The position numbers and the translations under genes were made by a program. DNA of 8,744 bases from an uncultured Collinsella sp. (GTDB taxonomy: Bacteria > Actinomycetota > Coriobacteriia > Coriobacteriales > Coriobacteriaceae): the NCBI GenBank assembly GCA_900544845.1, contig UQWV01000070.1:1-8744 (forward strand), written 5' to 3'. Numbering within the stretch: the first letter of the stretch is position 1; every line of letters begins with the position of its first letter. The notes below the pieces were generated by a model. It saw only the letters and a program-made list of their open reading frames with translations, had not been told where the DNA came from and made no database searches. Of the stretch, positions 1 to 6,210 are shown piece after piece.

Positions 1-4
1 GCTT

Positions 5-592
5 ATGCATGAGCTTGGCGGCGATGGGGTGGTCGTTGGTGTCGACGAGGGGGGTCGCGGATCGGTGGCCGGGCCTTTGACGGTATGCGCCGTCTGCCTT
101 CCTATGGAGCCGCGCGTCTGGGGCATCAACGATTCCAAAAAGCTCACGCCGGCGCGCCGCGAGTTGCTCTCAGTGAAGATTGCCGAGGTGGCGACGGCGA
201 TCGGCTTTTGCTATATCGCGCCTAAGGATATCGATGAGATGGGCATGGCCCGTGCTATCCGTACCGCCGTTGCGGGCGCCGTGGCCGATACGGGACTTGA
301 ACCCGACTGCGTCCTCATGGATGGCAACCCCTTGGGCGCCGTTCCCAACGAGCGCGACGTGGTGAAGGGCGATGCTAAAATCGCCTGCATCGCCGCGGCG
401 TCCATCATGGCCAAGGTCACGCGTGACGAGATGATGGTCGAGTACGACGCCGAGTATCCTGAGTACCATCTGGCCGAGTCGAAGGGCTATGCAAGCCCCG
501 AGCATATCGAGGCCATTCGCAAACATGGACTTTGTCCGCTGCACCGCGTGAGCTTTTGCGGAAACTTTCTGCAGACTGAGCGCCTTTTCTAG
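5..592 (+). CDS. rnhB: Ribonuclease HII
   Basis: Cytoplasmic endoribonuclease that cuts the RNA strand of RNA-DNA hybrids and incises at single ribonucleotides misincorporated in DNA, starting ribonucleotide excision repair. The 195-residue protein shows the family's opening motif GVDEGGRGSVAGPL, with metal-binding D14 and E15. A third acidic residue is D106 (in LMDG) and a fourth is D123 (in KGDAK), followed by AAASIMAKVTRD (130-141) and the C-terminal KGY...HIEAIRKHG and HRVSF blocks. Spacing of the four carboxylates matches E. coli RnhB (D16, E17, D108, D126, recalled from memory). The ATG at position 5 gives a normal N-terminus, but the frame is open to the window edge and no ribosome-binding site is visible, so a longer protein starting upstream is possible. 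It is followed by its own terminator, so it is probably the last gene of an upstream unit. Confidence 0.95.
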   Translation: MHELGGDGVVVGVDEGGRGSVAGPLTVCAVCLPMEPRVWGINDSKKLTPARRELLSVKIAEVATAIGFCYIAPKDIDEMGMARAIRTAVAGAVADTGLEPDCVLMDGNPLGAVPNERDVVKGDAKIACIAAASIMAKVTRDEMMVEYDAEYPEYHLAESKGYASPEHIEAIRKHGLCPLHRVSFCGNFLQTERLF

Positions 593-641
593 GCCAATTG
601 TGGAGATAGGGACCCCTGGGGTTTTATAAACCTGCTGGTAG

Positions 642-683
642 CGGGCCGTATGCAACACCATTGCTGCGTACGGCCCGTTTTTT
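642..683 (+). terminator. Intrinsic terminator after rnhB
   Basis: A perfect 9-bp stem pairs 642-650 (CGGGCCGTA) with 669-677 (TACGGCCCG). It extends inward by four more pairs, one of them G-U, to 654/665, leaving a 10-nt loop. Six T residues follow directly (678-683). It lies 50 bases after the rnhB stop and 98 bases before the yraN start, so it should separate the two transcription units. No convincing -35/-10 pair was found between it and yraN. Confidence 0.9.
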
Positions 684-781
684 GTCGGCATTTGGTCAGC
701 TATTGGTTTGCTTCCGGTACTTACCCGCATGAAAGGTGCCCTCATCATCGGGGCAATGCAGTGTGCAGGAAAGGAGACCCC

Positions 782-1267
782 ATGAGTGCCGCAAGCAAAA
801 AGAGCAAGACGCAGCAGCTCAAGGAGCGTTGGGAAAACGGCGAGCTCGACTCCGGGGCGATGACGCCCGAGTTTATCAAGGGGCTCAGTCCCCGCGAGCT
901 GGGCATGCTGGGCGAGCTGATCACCATCGACTACTTTAACGAGCGCGGCTACACCTTGCTGGAGCAGGGTTATCGTTGCACCGAGGGCGAGGCTGATCTG
1001 GTGCTGCTCGATGAGCTCGACGATGTCGTGGTGATGGCCGAGGTCAAGACCAGACGTGTCGCACTGGATTGCAACACGCGGGTCTTTCCCGAGGAGGCCG
1101 TGGACGCCCAAAAGCAACGTCGCTACCGCCGCATCGCAAGTTGCTATCTCATGGAGCATTATCCGCTCAAGGCGATTCGCTTCGATGCCGTGGGTGTCAC
1201 CATTCGCGGCGGGCATATCGCCGAGATCGAGCATCAGTACAACGCGTTCGATTGGCAGGTGTCGTGA
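782..1267 (+). CDS. yraN: YraN family (UPF0102) predicted nuclease-fold protein
   Basis: A 161-residue member of the YraN/UPF0102 family, which has the PD-(D/E)xK nuclease (Holliday-junction-resolvase-like) fold and whose cellular role is not firmly established. Visible family motifs are G44-E45 at the start of the first helix (GELITIDYFNERGYTLL), Y64-R65-C66 followed by GEADLV (69-74, D72), and the catalytic-type E87-V88-K89 in AEVKTR. The C-terminal RFDAVGV strand (133-139) is also present. About 40 residues of charged N-terminal sequence precede the conserved domain, longer than in many homologues. The ATG at 782 is chosen because AGGAG sits at 772-776, five bases upstream; an in-frame ATG at 650 falls inside the rnhB terminator and is rejected. 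Its stop overlaps the start of comM by one base, so it is translationally coupled to the competence/recombination genes that follow, which suggests DNA processing. Confidence 0.9.
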   Translation: MSAASKKSKTQQLKERWENGELDSGAMTPEFIKGLSPRELGMLGELITIDYFNERGYTLLEQGYRCTEGEADLVLLDELDDVVVMAEVKTRRVALDCNTRVFPEEAVDAQKQRRYRRIASCYLMEHYPLKAIRFDAVGVTIRGGHIAEIEHQYNAFDWQVS

Positions 1268-2790
1268 TGGCGTTCGAGACGTTTGCCGTTCACGCGGCCT
1301 GCATCCGCGGCGTCGAGGCGATTCACGTCACGGTCGAGGTCTCGCTTGCCGGCGGCGTTCCGGGCATTCAGATGCTCGGCATCCCGAGTATGGAGGTAAT
1401 GGAGTCGCGTGGTCGCATTCGCTGTGCGATGCGCTCCGCCGGGTTCGAGATCCCACGCTCGGGCATTACGGTCAATCTGGCACCTGGCGATATTCGCAAG
1501 ACCGGTAGCGGTTTTGATCTTCCCATCGCCATCGCGGTATTGGCGGCCGATGGTCAGATTCCCCGCGACAACCTCGATCGTTGTCTTATCGCCGGTGAGC
1601 TTGGCTTGGACGGTACGGTGCTTCCTGTCAAGGGCGAGGTGGCGTTTCAGCTGCTGGCTCGCGACATGGGGCTGTCTTTTATCGCCGGCAGATCAGACCA
1701 GCATGTGCCGCTCGCGGGCGTGGATTGCGGATTCATAGATCATTTGTCTCAGCTTGCTCATGGTATGGGCGATGCCGCGCGGCATTATCTGGATTCCGAG
1801 GGTGTGGAGGCTACTTTTGAGCCCGAACTCGACTATGCCGACGTGCTGGGGCAGGAGGTTGCCAAACGCGGCATGGCACTGGCGGCAGCGGGTGAGCTCG
1901 GTTTGCTTATGATCGGGTCCCCGGGATCGGGCAAGACGATGCTTGCGCGCCGTATGACCGGCATCCTGCCCGAGCTTTCCGTTGAGGATCAGCAGGAGGC
2001 ACTGTGCATCCATTCGGTCTTGGGCGAGAACATCGATGGCTTATTGGCGGGTCATCGGCCGTTTCGAAGCCCCCATCACAGCATTTCAACGGCGGGCCTC
2101 ATTGGCGGAGGGCGCCCGGTGCACCCGGGTGAGATCAGCCTGGCTCATGGCGGCGTGCTCTTTTTGGACGAGCTTGCCGAGTTTCCCACGGGTGTGCTGC
2201 AGACGCTCAGGCAGCCTATCGAGCGCGGCTATGTCAGGATCGTGCGCGTTGACGGGGCCTTTACCTTCCCGTCGCGTTTTCAGCTGCTCGCTGCGAGCAA
2301 TCCCTGCCCCTGCGGCTTTTTGGGCGACCGTGAGGTGCCATGCCGCTGCTCGGCATCGATGGTGGAGCGCTATCGGGCCAAACTGCGCGGTCCTTTGGCC
2401 GATCGTATCGACATGATGATCGATGTGACCCGTCCCGACCCCCAAGTGATTATCGAGGGTGCGGAGGGCATGTCTTCGGCCGAGCTGCGCGACTACGTGG
2501 TACGTGGACGCGCCTTTCGCGCTTGGCGCGAATCCCGCATGGACGATGCGGATGCCGAGGCCGAGGATGACGAGACACGGTCCATTGACGGCGTCGTTTC
2601 GACCTTTGAGCTCGATGATGCGGCGGAGAAGTGTGTGCTCGGCCTGTCGAAGCGCACGCATCTCACAGGGCGTGGCATCGTGCGCCTGGTTCGCATTGCG
2701 CGCACGATCGCAGATGTCGCCGAGAGCGAGCAAGTGACGCAGGACCACGTGCTCGAGGCGGCGATGTACCAGGGAAGGAGGGACCAATGA
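1267..2790 (+). CDS. comM: ComM/YifB family AAA+ ATPase (Mg-chelatase-like)
   Basis: A 507-residue YifB/ComM protein. In naturally competent bacteria ComM is a hexameric helicase that drives branch migration, extending incoming donor DNA during transformation; in other species the role is less clear. Residues 1 to about 165 form the ChlI-like N-terminal domain (MAFETFAVHAACIRGVEA, then SGFDLPIAIAVLAADG and GELGLDGTVLPVKG). The AAA+ core has Walker A GSPGSGKT at 217-224, Walker B VLFLDE at 297-302, a cysteine cluster (C347, C349, C359, C361) around the signature SNPCPCG, and the DRID motif with R380. The C-terminal Mg-chelatase domain ends in LSKRTHLTGRGIVRLVRIARTIAD-type sequence and carries an unusually acidic linker near residues 426-439. 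The start is ATG at 1267, sharing one base with the yraN stop (TGATG); a GTG directly before it (1264) is the alternative. The name is misleading if read literally: nothing here points to magnesium chelation. It is coupled to dprA by a 4-nt overlap, which favours a recombination role. Confidence 0.95.
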   Translation: MAFETFAVHAACIRGVEAIHVTVEVSLAGGVPGIQMLGIPSMEVMESRGRIRCAMRSAGFEIPRSGITVNLAPGDIRKTGSGFDLPIAIAVLAADGQIPRDNLDRCLIAGELGLDGTVLPVKGEVAFQLLARDMGLSFIAGRSDQHVPLAGVDCGFIDHLSQLAHGMGDAARHYLDSEGVEATFEPELDYADVLGQEVAKRGMALAAAGELGLLMIGSPGSGKTMLARRMTGILPELSVEDQQEALCIHSVLGENIDGLLAGHRPFRSPHHSISTAGLIGGGRPVHPGEISLAHGGVLFLDELAEFPTGVLQTLRQPIERGYVRIVRVDGAFTFPSRFQLLAASNPCPCGFLGDREVPCRCSASMVERYRAKLRGPLADRIDMMIDVTRPDPQVIIEGAEGMSSAELRDYVVRGRAFRAWRESRMDDADAEAEDDETRSIDGVVSTFELDDAAEKCVLGLSKRTHLTGRGIVRLVRIARTIADVAESEQVTQDHVLEAAMYQGRRDQ

Positions 2791-3722
2791 TGGCCGAGGG
2801 GACCTTTGAGCTGCATCCGGGCGATGCGTTGTATCCTGAGACCGTTTTGGAGCTTTCTGATGTACCCCAGACGCTCTATGTGCGCGGCGACCCCGAGGTG
2901 CTTTCGACGCCCGCGCTCTCCATCATCGGCGCGCGCAAGGCCTCGCCGTATGGTCTTGCCGTGGCAGAGCTTGCGGCAAAGGTGGCGGTCGAGGCGGGGG
3001 TGACGGTAGTTTCAGGCGGCGCCGTCGGTTGTGACCAGGCTTCGGGTTGGGCTGCGGTCAACGCCGGCGGCAAACACGTCGTGGTGCTGGGGACGGGCGC
3101 CGACGTGGTCTACCCGCGTTCGAGCGCGGGGCTTATTACACGCACGCTCGATACGGGTGGCGCGGTCGTGTCGATCTCTCCGTGGGGCATGGGTCCGCGC
3201 AAGTTCGCCTTTCCGCGCCGCAATCGCGTGATCGCGGCCCTGTCGCAAGCCCTCTTTGTATCCGAGGCGGGTATGCCTTCTGGGACGTTTTCTACAGCCG
3301 AGGCTGCTATGGATTTGGGGCGCGAACTTCTTGCCGTGCCGGGGTCGATCCTATCGCCCGAGTCGCGTGGCACGAATTACCTCATTGCGAACGGTGCCTG
3401 CTGCGTCGTCGACGAGGAATCTATCGAGATGGCTATCTCACGCATCTACGGCACCCTGCGCTATTCGCGCCCCGATGCTCCCGGCATTGCCGACCTGGAT
3501 CCAACACAGCAGACCGTGATGCATGCGCTCATCGCCTCTCCGCTCAAGGTCGACGACATCGCGGCGCTCGTCTCGCTCGATGCTGTCGGCGTACTTAAAC
3601 TCTTGGGTTCGCTTGAACTCGAGGGCCTTATCGAGCGCATGATGGATGGAAGGTATGCGCCCTCCAAGTTTGCCCTTCACGCCCAGACACCCTTCGGTCA
3701 CAATGGAAAACGTGTCAATTAG
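2787..3722 (+). CDS. dprA: DNA processing protein DprA
   Basis: DprA (Smf) binds incoming single-stranded DNA and loads RecA on it during natural transformation; it acts in the cytoplasm. The 311-residue protein has the Rossmann-like DprA domain: LYVRGD (30-35), IGARKASPYG (47-56), the nucleotide/DNA-binding loop SGGAVGCDQ (76-84), VLGTGADVVYP (100-110), FPRRNR (142-147), EAGMPSGT (160-167), VPGS (184-187) and SRGTN (193-197). A DprA-type winged helix follows at about 238-291. The usual N-terminal SAM/HhH-like domain is absent: only about 28 residues precede LYVRGD. The loop is also divergent, with V80 where most homologues have Arg or Lys (SGxA[RK]GxD), and the downstream AAH is replaced by SGW. 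ATG at 2787 (ATGA overlap with the comM stop) or ATG at 2790 are both served by AAGGAGG at 2775-2781. Confidence 0.95.
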   Translation: MMAEGTFELHPGDALYPETVLELSDVPQTLYVRGDPEVLSTPALSIIGARKASPYGLAVAELAAKVAVEAGVTVVSGGAVGCDQASGWAAVNAGGKHVVVLGTGADVVYPRSSAGLITRTLDTGGAVVSISPWGMGPRKFAFPRRNRVIAALSQALFVSEAGMPSGTFSTAEAAMDLGRELLAVPGSILSPESRGTNYLIANGACCVVDEESIEMAISRIYGTLRYSRPDAPGIADLDPTQQTVMHALIASPLKVDDIAALVSLDAVGVLKLLGSLELEGLIERMMDGRYAPSKFALHAQTPFGHNGKRVN

Positions 3723-3736
3723 AAAGGTGTTTGCAG

Positions 3737-5074
3737 ATGCAGTTCGATCAGGTAACGGTTATCGGTGGCGGTCTGGCGGGTTCGGAATGCGCGATCCAGC
3801 TGGCAGATCGCGGGTTTGCCGTAAAGCTGTGCGAGATGCGCCCCCAGGTGAGCTCTCCGGCCCACCATACCGATCACCTGGCAGAGCTCGTCTGCTCCAA
3901 TTCGTTTAAGTCGATCCGTCCGGATTCCGCGGCTGGTTTGCTGAAGGCCGAGCTTGAGCGCATGGGTTCAGTCCTGCTCGATTGCGCCCATCGCGCGGCT
4001 GTTCCCGCCGGTGGCGCCTTGGCGGTCGACCGCGTCAAGTTTTCCGAGCTTGTCGAGGCAGAGGTTGCCGCCCGTCCCAATATCGAGGTTGTGCACGGCG
4101 AGGTCACGCAGATTCCCGAAGGTCACGTGGTCATTGCCGCCGGCCCCTTGTGCTCGCCGGCGCTGAGCGAAGAGGTCATGAAGCTTGTCGGTGGCGACGC
4201 CCTTGCGTTCTTCGATGCCGCGGCGCCTATCGTCGATGCCTCCACGCTCGATATGGACGTGCTGTTCTCGCAGTCGCGCTACGAGGAGCAGGGGAGCGGC
4301 GACTATCTCAACGCTCCGCTCAATAAGGAGGAGTACGAGGCCTTTATCGAGGCGCTTACCACGGCCGACCGAGTGGTACTCAAGGATTTTGAGGGCGGCG
4401 ATCTGTTCCAGGCCTGCCAGCCTGCCGAGGAGGTTGCGCGTACCGGCAAGGACGCCATTCGCTTTGGTGCCATGAAGCCCGTTGGCCTCACCGACCCGCG
4501 TACCGGACGTCGCCCCTGGGCGGCGATTCAGCTGCGTGCCGAGAACAAGGAGAAGACCGCCTATAACCTGGTGGGCTTCCAGACCAACCTGACCTTTGGC
4601 GAGCAGAAGCGCGTCTTCCATATGGTGCCGGGCCTGGAGAACGCTGAGTTCTTCCGCTACGGTGTCATGCACCGCAATACCTTTGTCGACGCCCCGCACG
4701 TGCTCGACGGCACCTTTGCCGTGCCCGGTACCGGCGTGCGCCTGGCCGGTCAGATCACCGGCACCGAGGGGTACATGGAAGCCGTGGCGACCGGTCTGCT
4801 CGCGGCGCTCAACACCTATGCCGAGGCTATCGGTGCCTCAGGCGTCGAGTTGCCCCGCGTGGGCGCCCTGGGCGCGCTCGTGGGCTATGCGACCGATCCT
4901 GCCACCGTGGGCTACCAGCCCATGCATGTCAACTTTGGCCTGGTGCCGCCGCTCGAGGACGGCAAGCGCCGTAGCAAGCGCGATCGTTATCAGGCCTATG
5001 CGGACCGTGCCCTCGAGGCTCTCGATGCCTACTTGGCAACGCGTTCCGACCTGTTTGGAGGCGACCGGTCATAG
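3737..5074 (+). CDS. trmFO: Folate/FAD-dependent tRNA (uracil-54-C5)-methyltransferase
   Basis: TrmFO makes 5-methyluridine at position 54 of the tRNA T-loop, taking the carbon from 5,10-methylenetetrahydrofolate and reducing it with FAD, unlike the SAM-dependent TrmA. The 445-residue protein (B. subtilis TrmFO is about 435) opens with the FAD-binding VTVIGGGLAGSECA (7-19) and LCEMRP (31-36). It has the LVCSNSFKS segment with C53, and FQACQPAEEVARTG with C227; these correspond to the two cysteines C53 and C226 implicated in B. subtilis catalysis. Further family blocks are MKPVGL (246-251), YNLVGFQTNL (276-285), MVPGLENAEFFRYG (296-309) and GQITGTEGYMEA (338-349). The start is ATG at 3737 with GAAAGG at 3722-3727; an in-frame TTG at 3731 lies too close to that site. 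It sits 14 bases after dprA, without the topA that separates them in Bacillus. Its stop overlaps the proposed start of the recombinase gene. Confidence 0.96.
   Translation: MQFDQVTVIGGGLAGSECAIQLADRGFAVKLCEMRPQVSSPAHHTDHLAELVCSNSFKSIRPDSAAGLLKAELERMGSVLLDCAHRAAVPAGGALAVDRVKFSELVEAEVAARPNIEVVHGEVTQIPEGHVVIAAGPLCSPALSEEVMKLVGGDALAFFDAAAPIVDASTLDMDVLFSQSRYEEQGSGDYLNAPLNKEEYEAFIEALTTADRVVLKDFEGGDLFQACQPAEEVARTGKDAIRFGAMKPVGLTDPRTGRRPWAAIQLRAENKEKTAYNLVGFQTNLTFGEQKRVFHMVPGLENAEFFRYGVMHRNTFVDAPHVLDGTFAVPGTGVRLAGQITGTEGYMEAVATGLLAALNTYAEAIGASGVELPRVGALGALVGYATDPATVGYQPMHVNFGLVPPLEDGKRRSKRDRYQAYADRALEALDAYLATRSDLFGGDRS
5057..5073 (+). promoter_or_regulatory. Ribosome-binding site and probable AUA start of the xer gene
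   Basis: GGAGG at 5057-5061 is followed nine bases later by ATA (5071-5073), whose last two bases are the first two of the trmFO stop TAG (5072-5074). The xer frame is open from 4975, yet it holds no ATG, GTG or TTG before GTG 5149, which lies inside the conserved N-terminal domain and has no well-spaced Shine-Dalgarno (nearest is GAGGG, 16 bases away). An in-frame CTG at 5083 is 21 bases from the GGAGG. The ATAG arrangement mimics the common ATGA coupled start-stop. This is an inference from sequence, not a demonstrated start. Confidence 0.6.
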
Positions 5075-5991
5075 CCTTTGACCTGTACGATACCGTCGAC
5101 TCGTTTATCGCCTATATCGCTCGCGTCGAGGGTCTGTCTCCCAACACGGTGACGGCCTATGGCTCGAGACTGGAGCGCTTTGCTGCCTGGTGCGAGCGCG
5201 AGGATATTGATGCTTTCGCTGCCGACGTGCGCACCATTCGTCGCTATCTTGCTGAGCTTTCGCGTGAGCAGGTGGCTCCCCGAACGCTTGCGGCGCACCT
5301 GTCGGCTATCCGATCTCTCTATCGCTGGATGACTGCCGAGGGGATTGTCGAGGGCGATGCGGTCTCGGCGATCGCGTCGCCCAAGCTGCCGCGTGACCTG
5401 CCGGGCGTCCTTACGACCCAGCAGGTCGAGGCGCTGCTCAAGACGCCTGATACCTCAACACCCGCGGGACTGCGCGATGCGGCGATGCTCGAGTTGCTCT
5501 ATGCCTCGGGTGCCCGCATCTCAGAGCTTGCGGCGCTCAATGTGGAATCCATCTCATGGTCCGAGCGCACGCTGCGCCTGTGGGGCAAGGGGAGCAAGGA
5601 GCGTATCGTCCCTCTGTATCGTCGTGCGCTCGATGTGACGCGTCTCTATATTGAAGAGGGGAGGCCGGAGTTGCTCGCTCGGGCAAAGCGCCGCGACCTC
5701 GCTACCGGGCCGCATCCGCTGCTTATATCGGCGCGCGGCAATCGCATGAGCGCCGCGATGCTTCGGCGGCGGTTCCATACGCTGGCGACGCTCGCCGGCA
5801 TTCCGGCTGACATCGCCCCGCATGCGATGCGCCATACCTTTGCGACCGACTTGCTCGAGGGCGGTGCGGACCTGCGCTCGGTTCAAGAGCTGCTAGGTCA
5901 TGCGAGCCTGTCCACGACGCAGATCTACACGCATCTCACACCCGATCGGCTTAAACGTGCCGTGGCTCAAGCCCATCCCCGCGGCGAATAG
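5071..5991 (+). CDS. XerC/XerD-type tyrosine recombinase
   Basis: Site-specific recombinase of the Xer family, expected to resolve chromosome dimers at dif near the terminus. Read from ATA 5071 it has 306 residues. The N-terminal core-binding domain (1 to about 105) includes VDSFIAYIARVEGLSPNTV and LSAIRSLYRWM. The catalytic domain holds R149 (ASGARISEL), K173 (GKGSKER), H251 and R254 (PHAMRHTFAT), H277 (LLGHAS) and nucleophile Y286 (STTQIYTHL), so the full set is present. R149 and K173 fall one residue from the E. coli XerD positions (R148, K172, recalled), and the N-terminus aligns with XerD to within a residue, supporting a start near 5071 rather than the GTG at 5149, which would remove 26 residues. 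Internal sequence such as ASPKLPRDLP is XerD-like, while the trmFO neighbour is typical of XerC/CodV in Firmicutes, so I leave the symbol open. No hslVU or codY follows. Confidence 0.93.
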   Translation: MAFDLYDTVDSFIAYIARVEGLSPNTVTAYGSRLERFAAWCEREDIDAFAADVRTIRRYLAELSREQVAPRTLAAHLSAIRSLYRWMTAEGIVEGDAVSAIASPKLPRDLPGVLTTQQVEALLKTPDTSTPAGLRDAAMLELLYASGARISELAALNVESISWSERTLRLWGKGSKERIVPLYRRALDVTRLYIEEGRPELLARAKRRDLATGPHPLLISARGNRMSAAMLRRRFHTLATLAGIPADIAPHAMRHTFATDLLEGGADLRSVQELLGHASLSTTQIYTHLTPDRLKRAVAQAHPRGE

Positions 5992-6009
5992 TGGCTGGGA
6001 CGTCCCGCG

Positions 6010-6031
6010 CCGCACTCAGGTGTGTGGTTTT
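6010..6031 (+). terminator. Possible weak terminator after xer
   Basis: A 6-bp stem pairs CCGCAC (6010-6015) with GTGTGG (6022-6027), including one G-U pair, around a 6-nt loop. Four T residues follow (6028-6031) and then the run is broken by G. It sits 18 bases after the recombinase stop and just ahead of the rpsB promoter, the right place to end the upstream operon, but the short stem and T-run suggest only partial termination. Confidence 0.45.
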
Positions 6032-6040
6032 GATTGCGGG

Positions 6041-6069
6041 TTGGCAGGAAGAGGCATTCCTGCTATCAT
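6041..6069 (+). promoter_or_regulatory. Housekeeping sigma promoter for rpsB-tsf
   Basis: TTGGCA (6041-6046, five of six matches to TTGACA) and TATCAT (6064-6069, five of six to TATAAT) are separated by exactly 17 bases. A TGC at 6061-6063 adds an extended -10 element. Transcription would start near 6076. The strength fits the demand for S2 and EF-Ts. This is the best promoter match in the window. Confidence 0.8.
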
Positions 6070-6075
6070 TCATCG

Positions 6076-6210
6076 GGTTGCTTCACGGCAACATGTTTTT
6101 ATCACGCACGCGCGGCTACTTCATACCGTGGTGCCCGGGCTTTGGTAGCACATGTCCGGGTTGGTTTTGGAGGATGACCCCGCGCGGAGGCAAACCACAG
6201 GAGGTTTAAC
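6076..6210 (+). promoter_or_regulatory. Structured leader of rpsB mRNA (candidate)
   Basis: About 135 untranslated bases lie between the predicted transcription start and the rpsB ATG. A local hairpin pairs 6134-6140 with 6154-6160 (seven pairs, one G-U). A longer-range helix can pair CGCGCGG (6109-6115) with CCGCGCG (6180-6186). TGGTTT (6162-6167) can pair with AAACCA (6192-6197), immediately before the Shine-Dalgarno AGGAGG (6199-6204). The last two helices cross, so they are either alternatives or a pseudoknot. In E. coli the rpsB leader mediates S2 autoregulation; a similar role here is a guess. Confidence 0.4.

Noticed and set aside
609..634. Two adjacent inverted repeats (ACCCCTGGGGT at 612-622 and GGTTTTATAAACC at 620-632)
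   Set aside because: They could be an operator or a TATAAA-type -10, but there is no correctly spaced -35 and a terminator lies immediately downstream, so any function is unsupported.
650..781. N-terminal extension of yraN from an ATG at 650
   Set aside because: The extra 44 codons begin inside the rnhB terminator stem and give Cys/His-rich sequence unlike the family; the ATG at 782 has a proper ribosome-binding site.
170..1234. Long minus-strand open frame of 354 codons across rnhB and yraN
   Set aside because: It is antisense to two well-supported genes, spans the rnhB terminator, has no recognisable domain, and is explained by GC-rich codon use on the + strand.
4975..5073. A TrmFO-Xer fusion made by ribosomal frameshifting at the junction
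   Set aside because: No convincing slippery heptamer was seen near the trmFO stop, and TrmFO and Xer are separate proteins in other bacteria; a coupled reinitiation is simpler.
5997..6006. 10-bp palindrome GGGACGTCCC just after the xer stop
   Set aside because: It has no loop to form a hairpin and appears once; a chance GC-rich palindrome is the simpler reading. It does not resemble a dif site.
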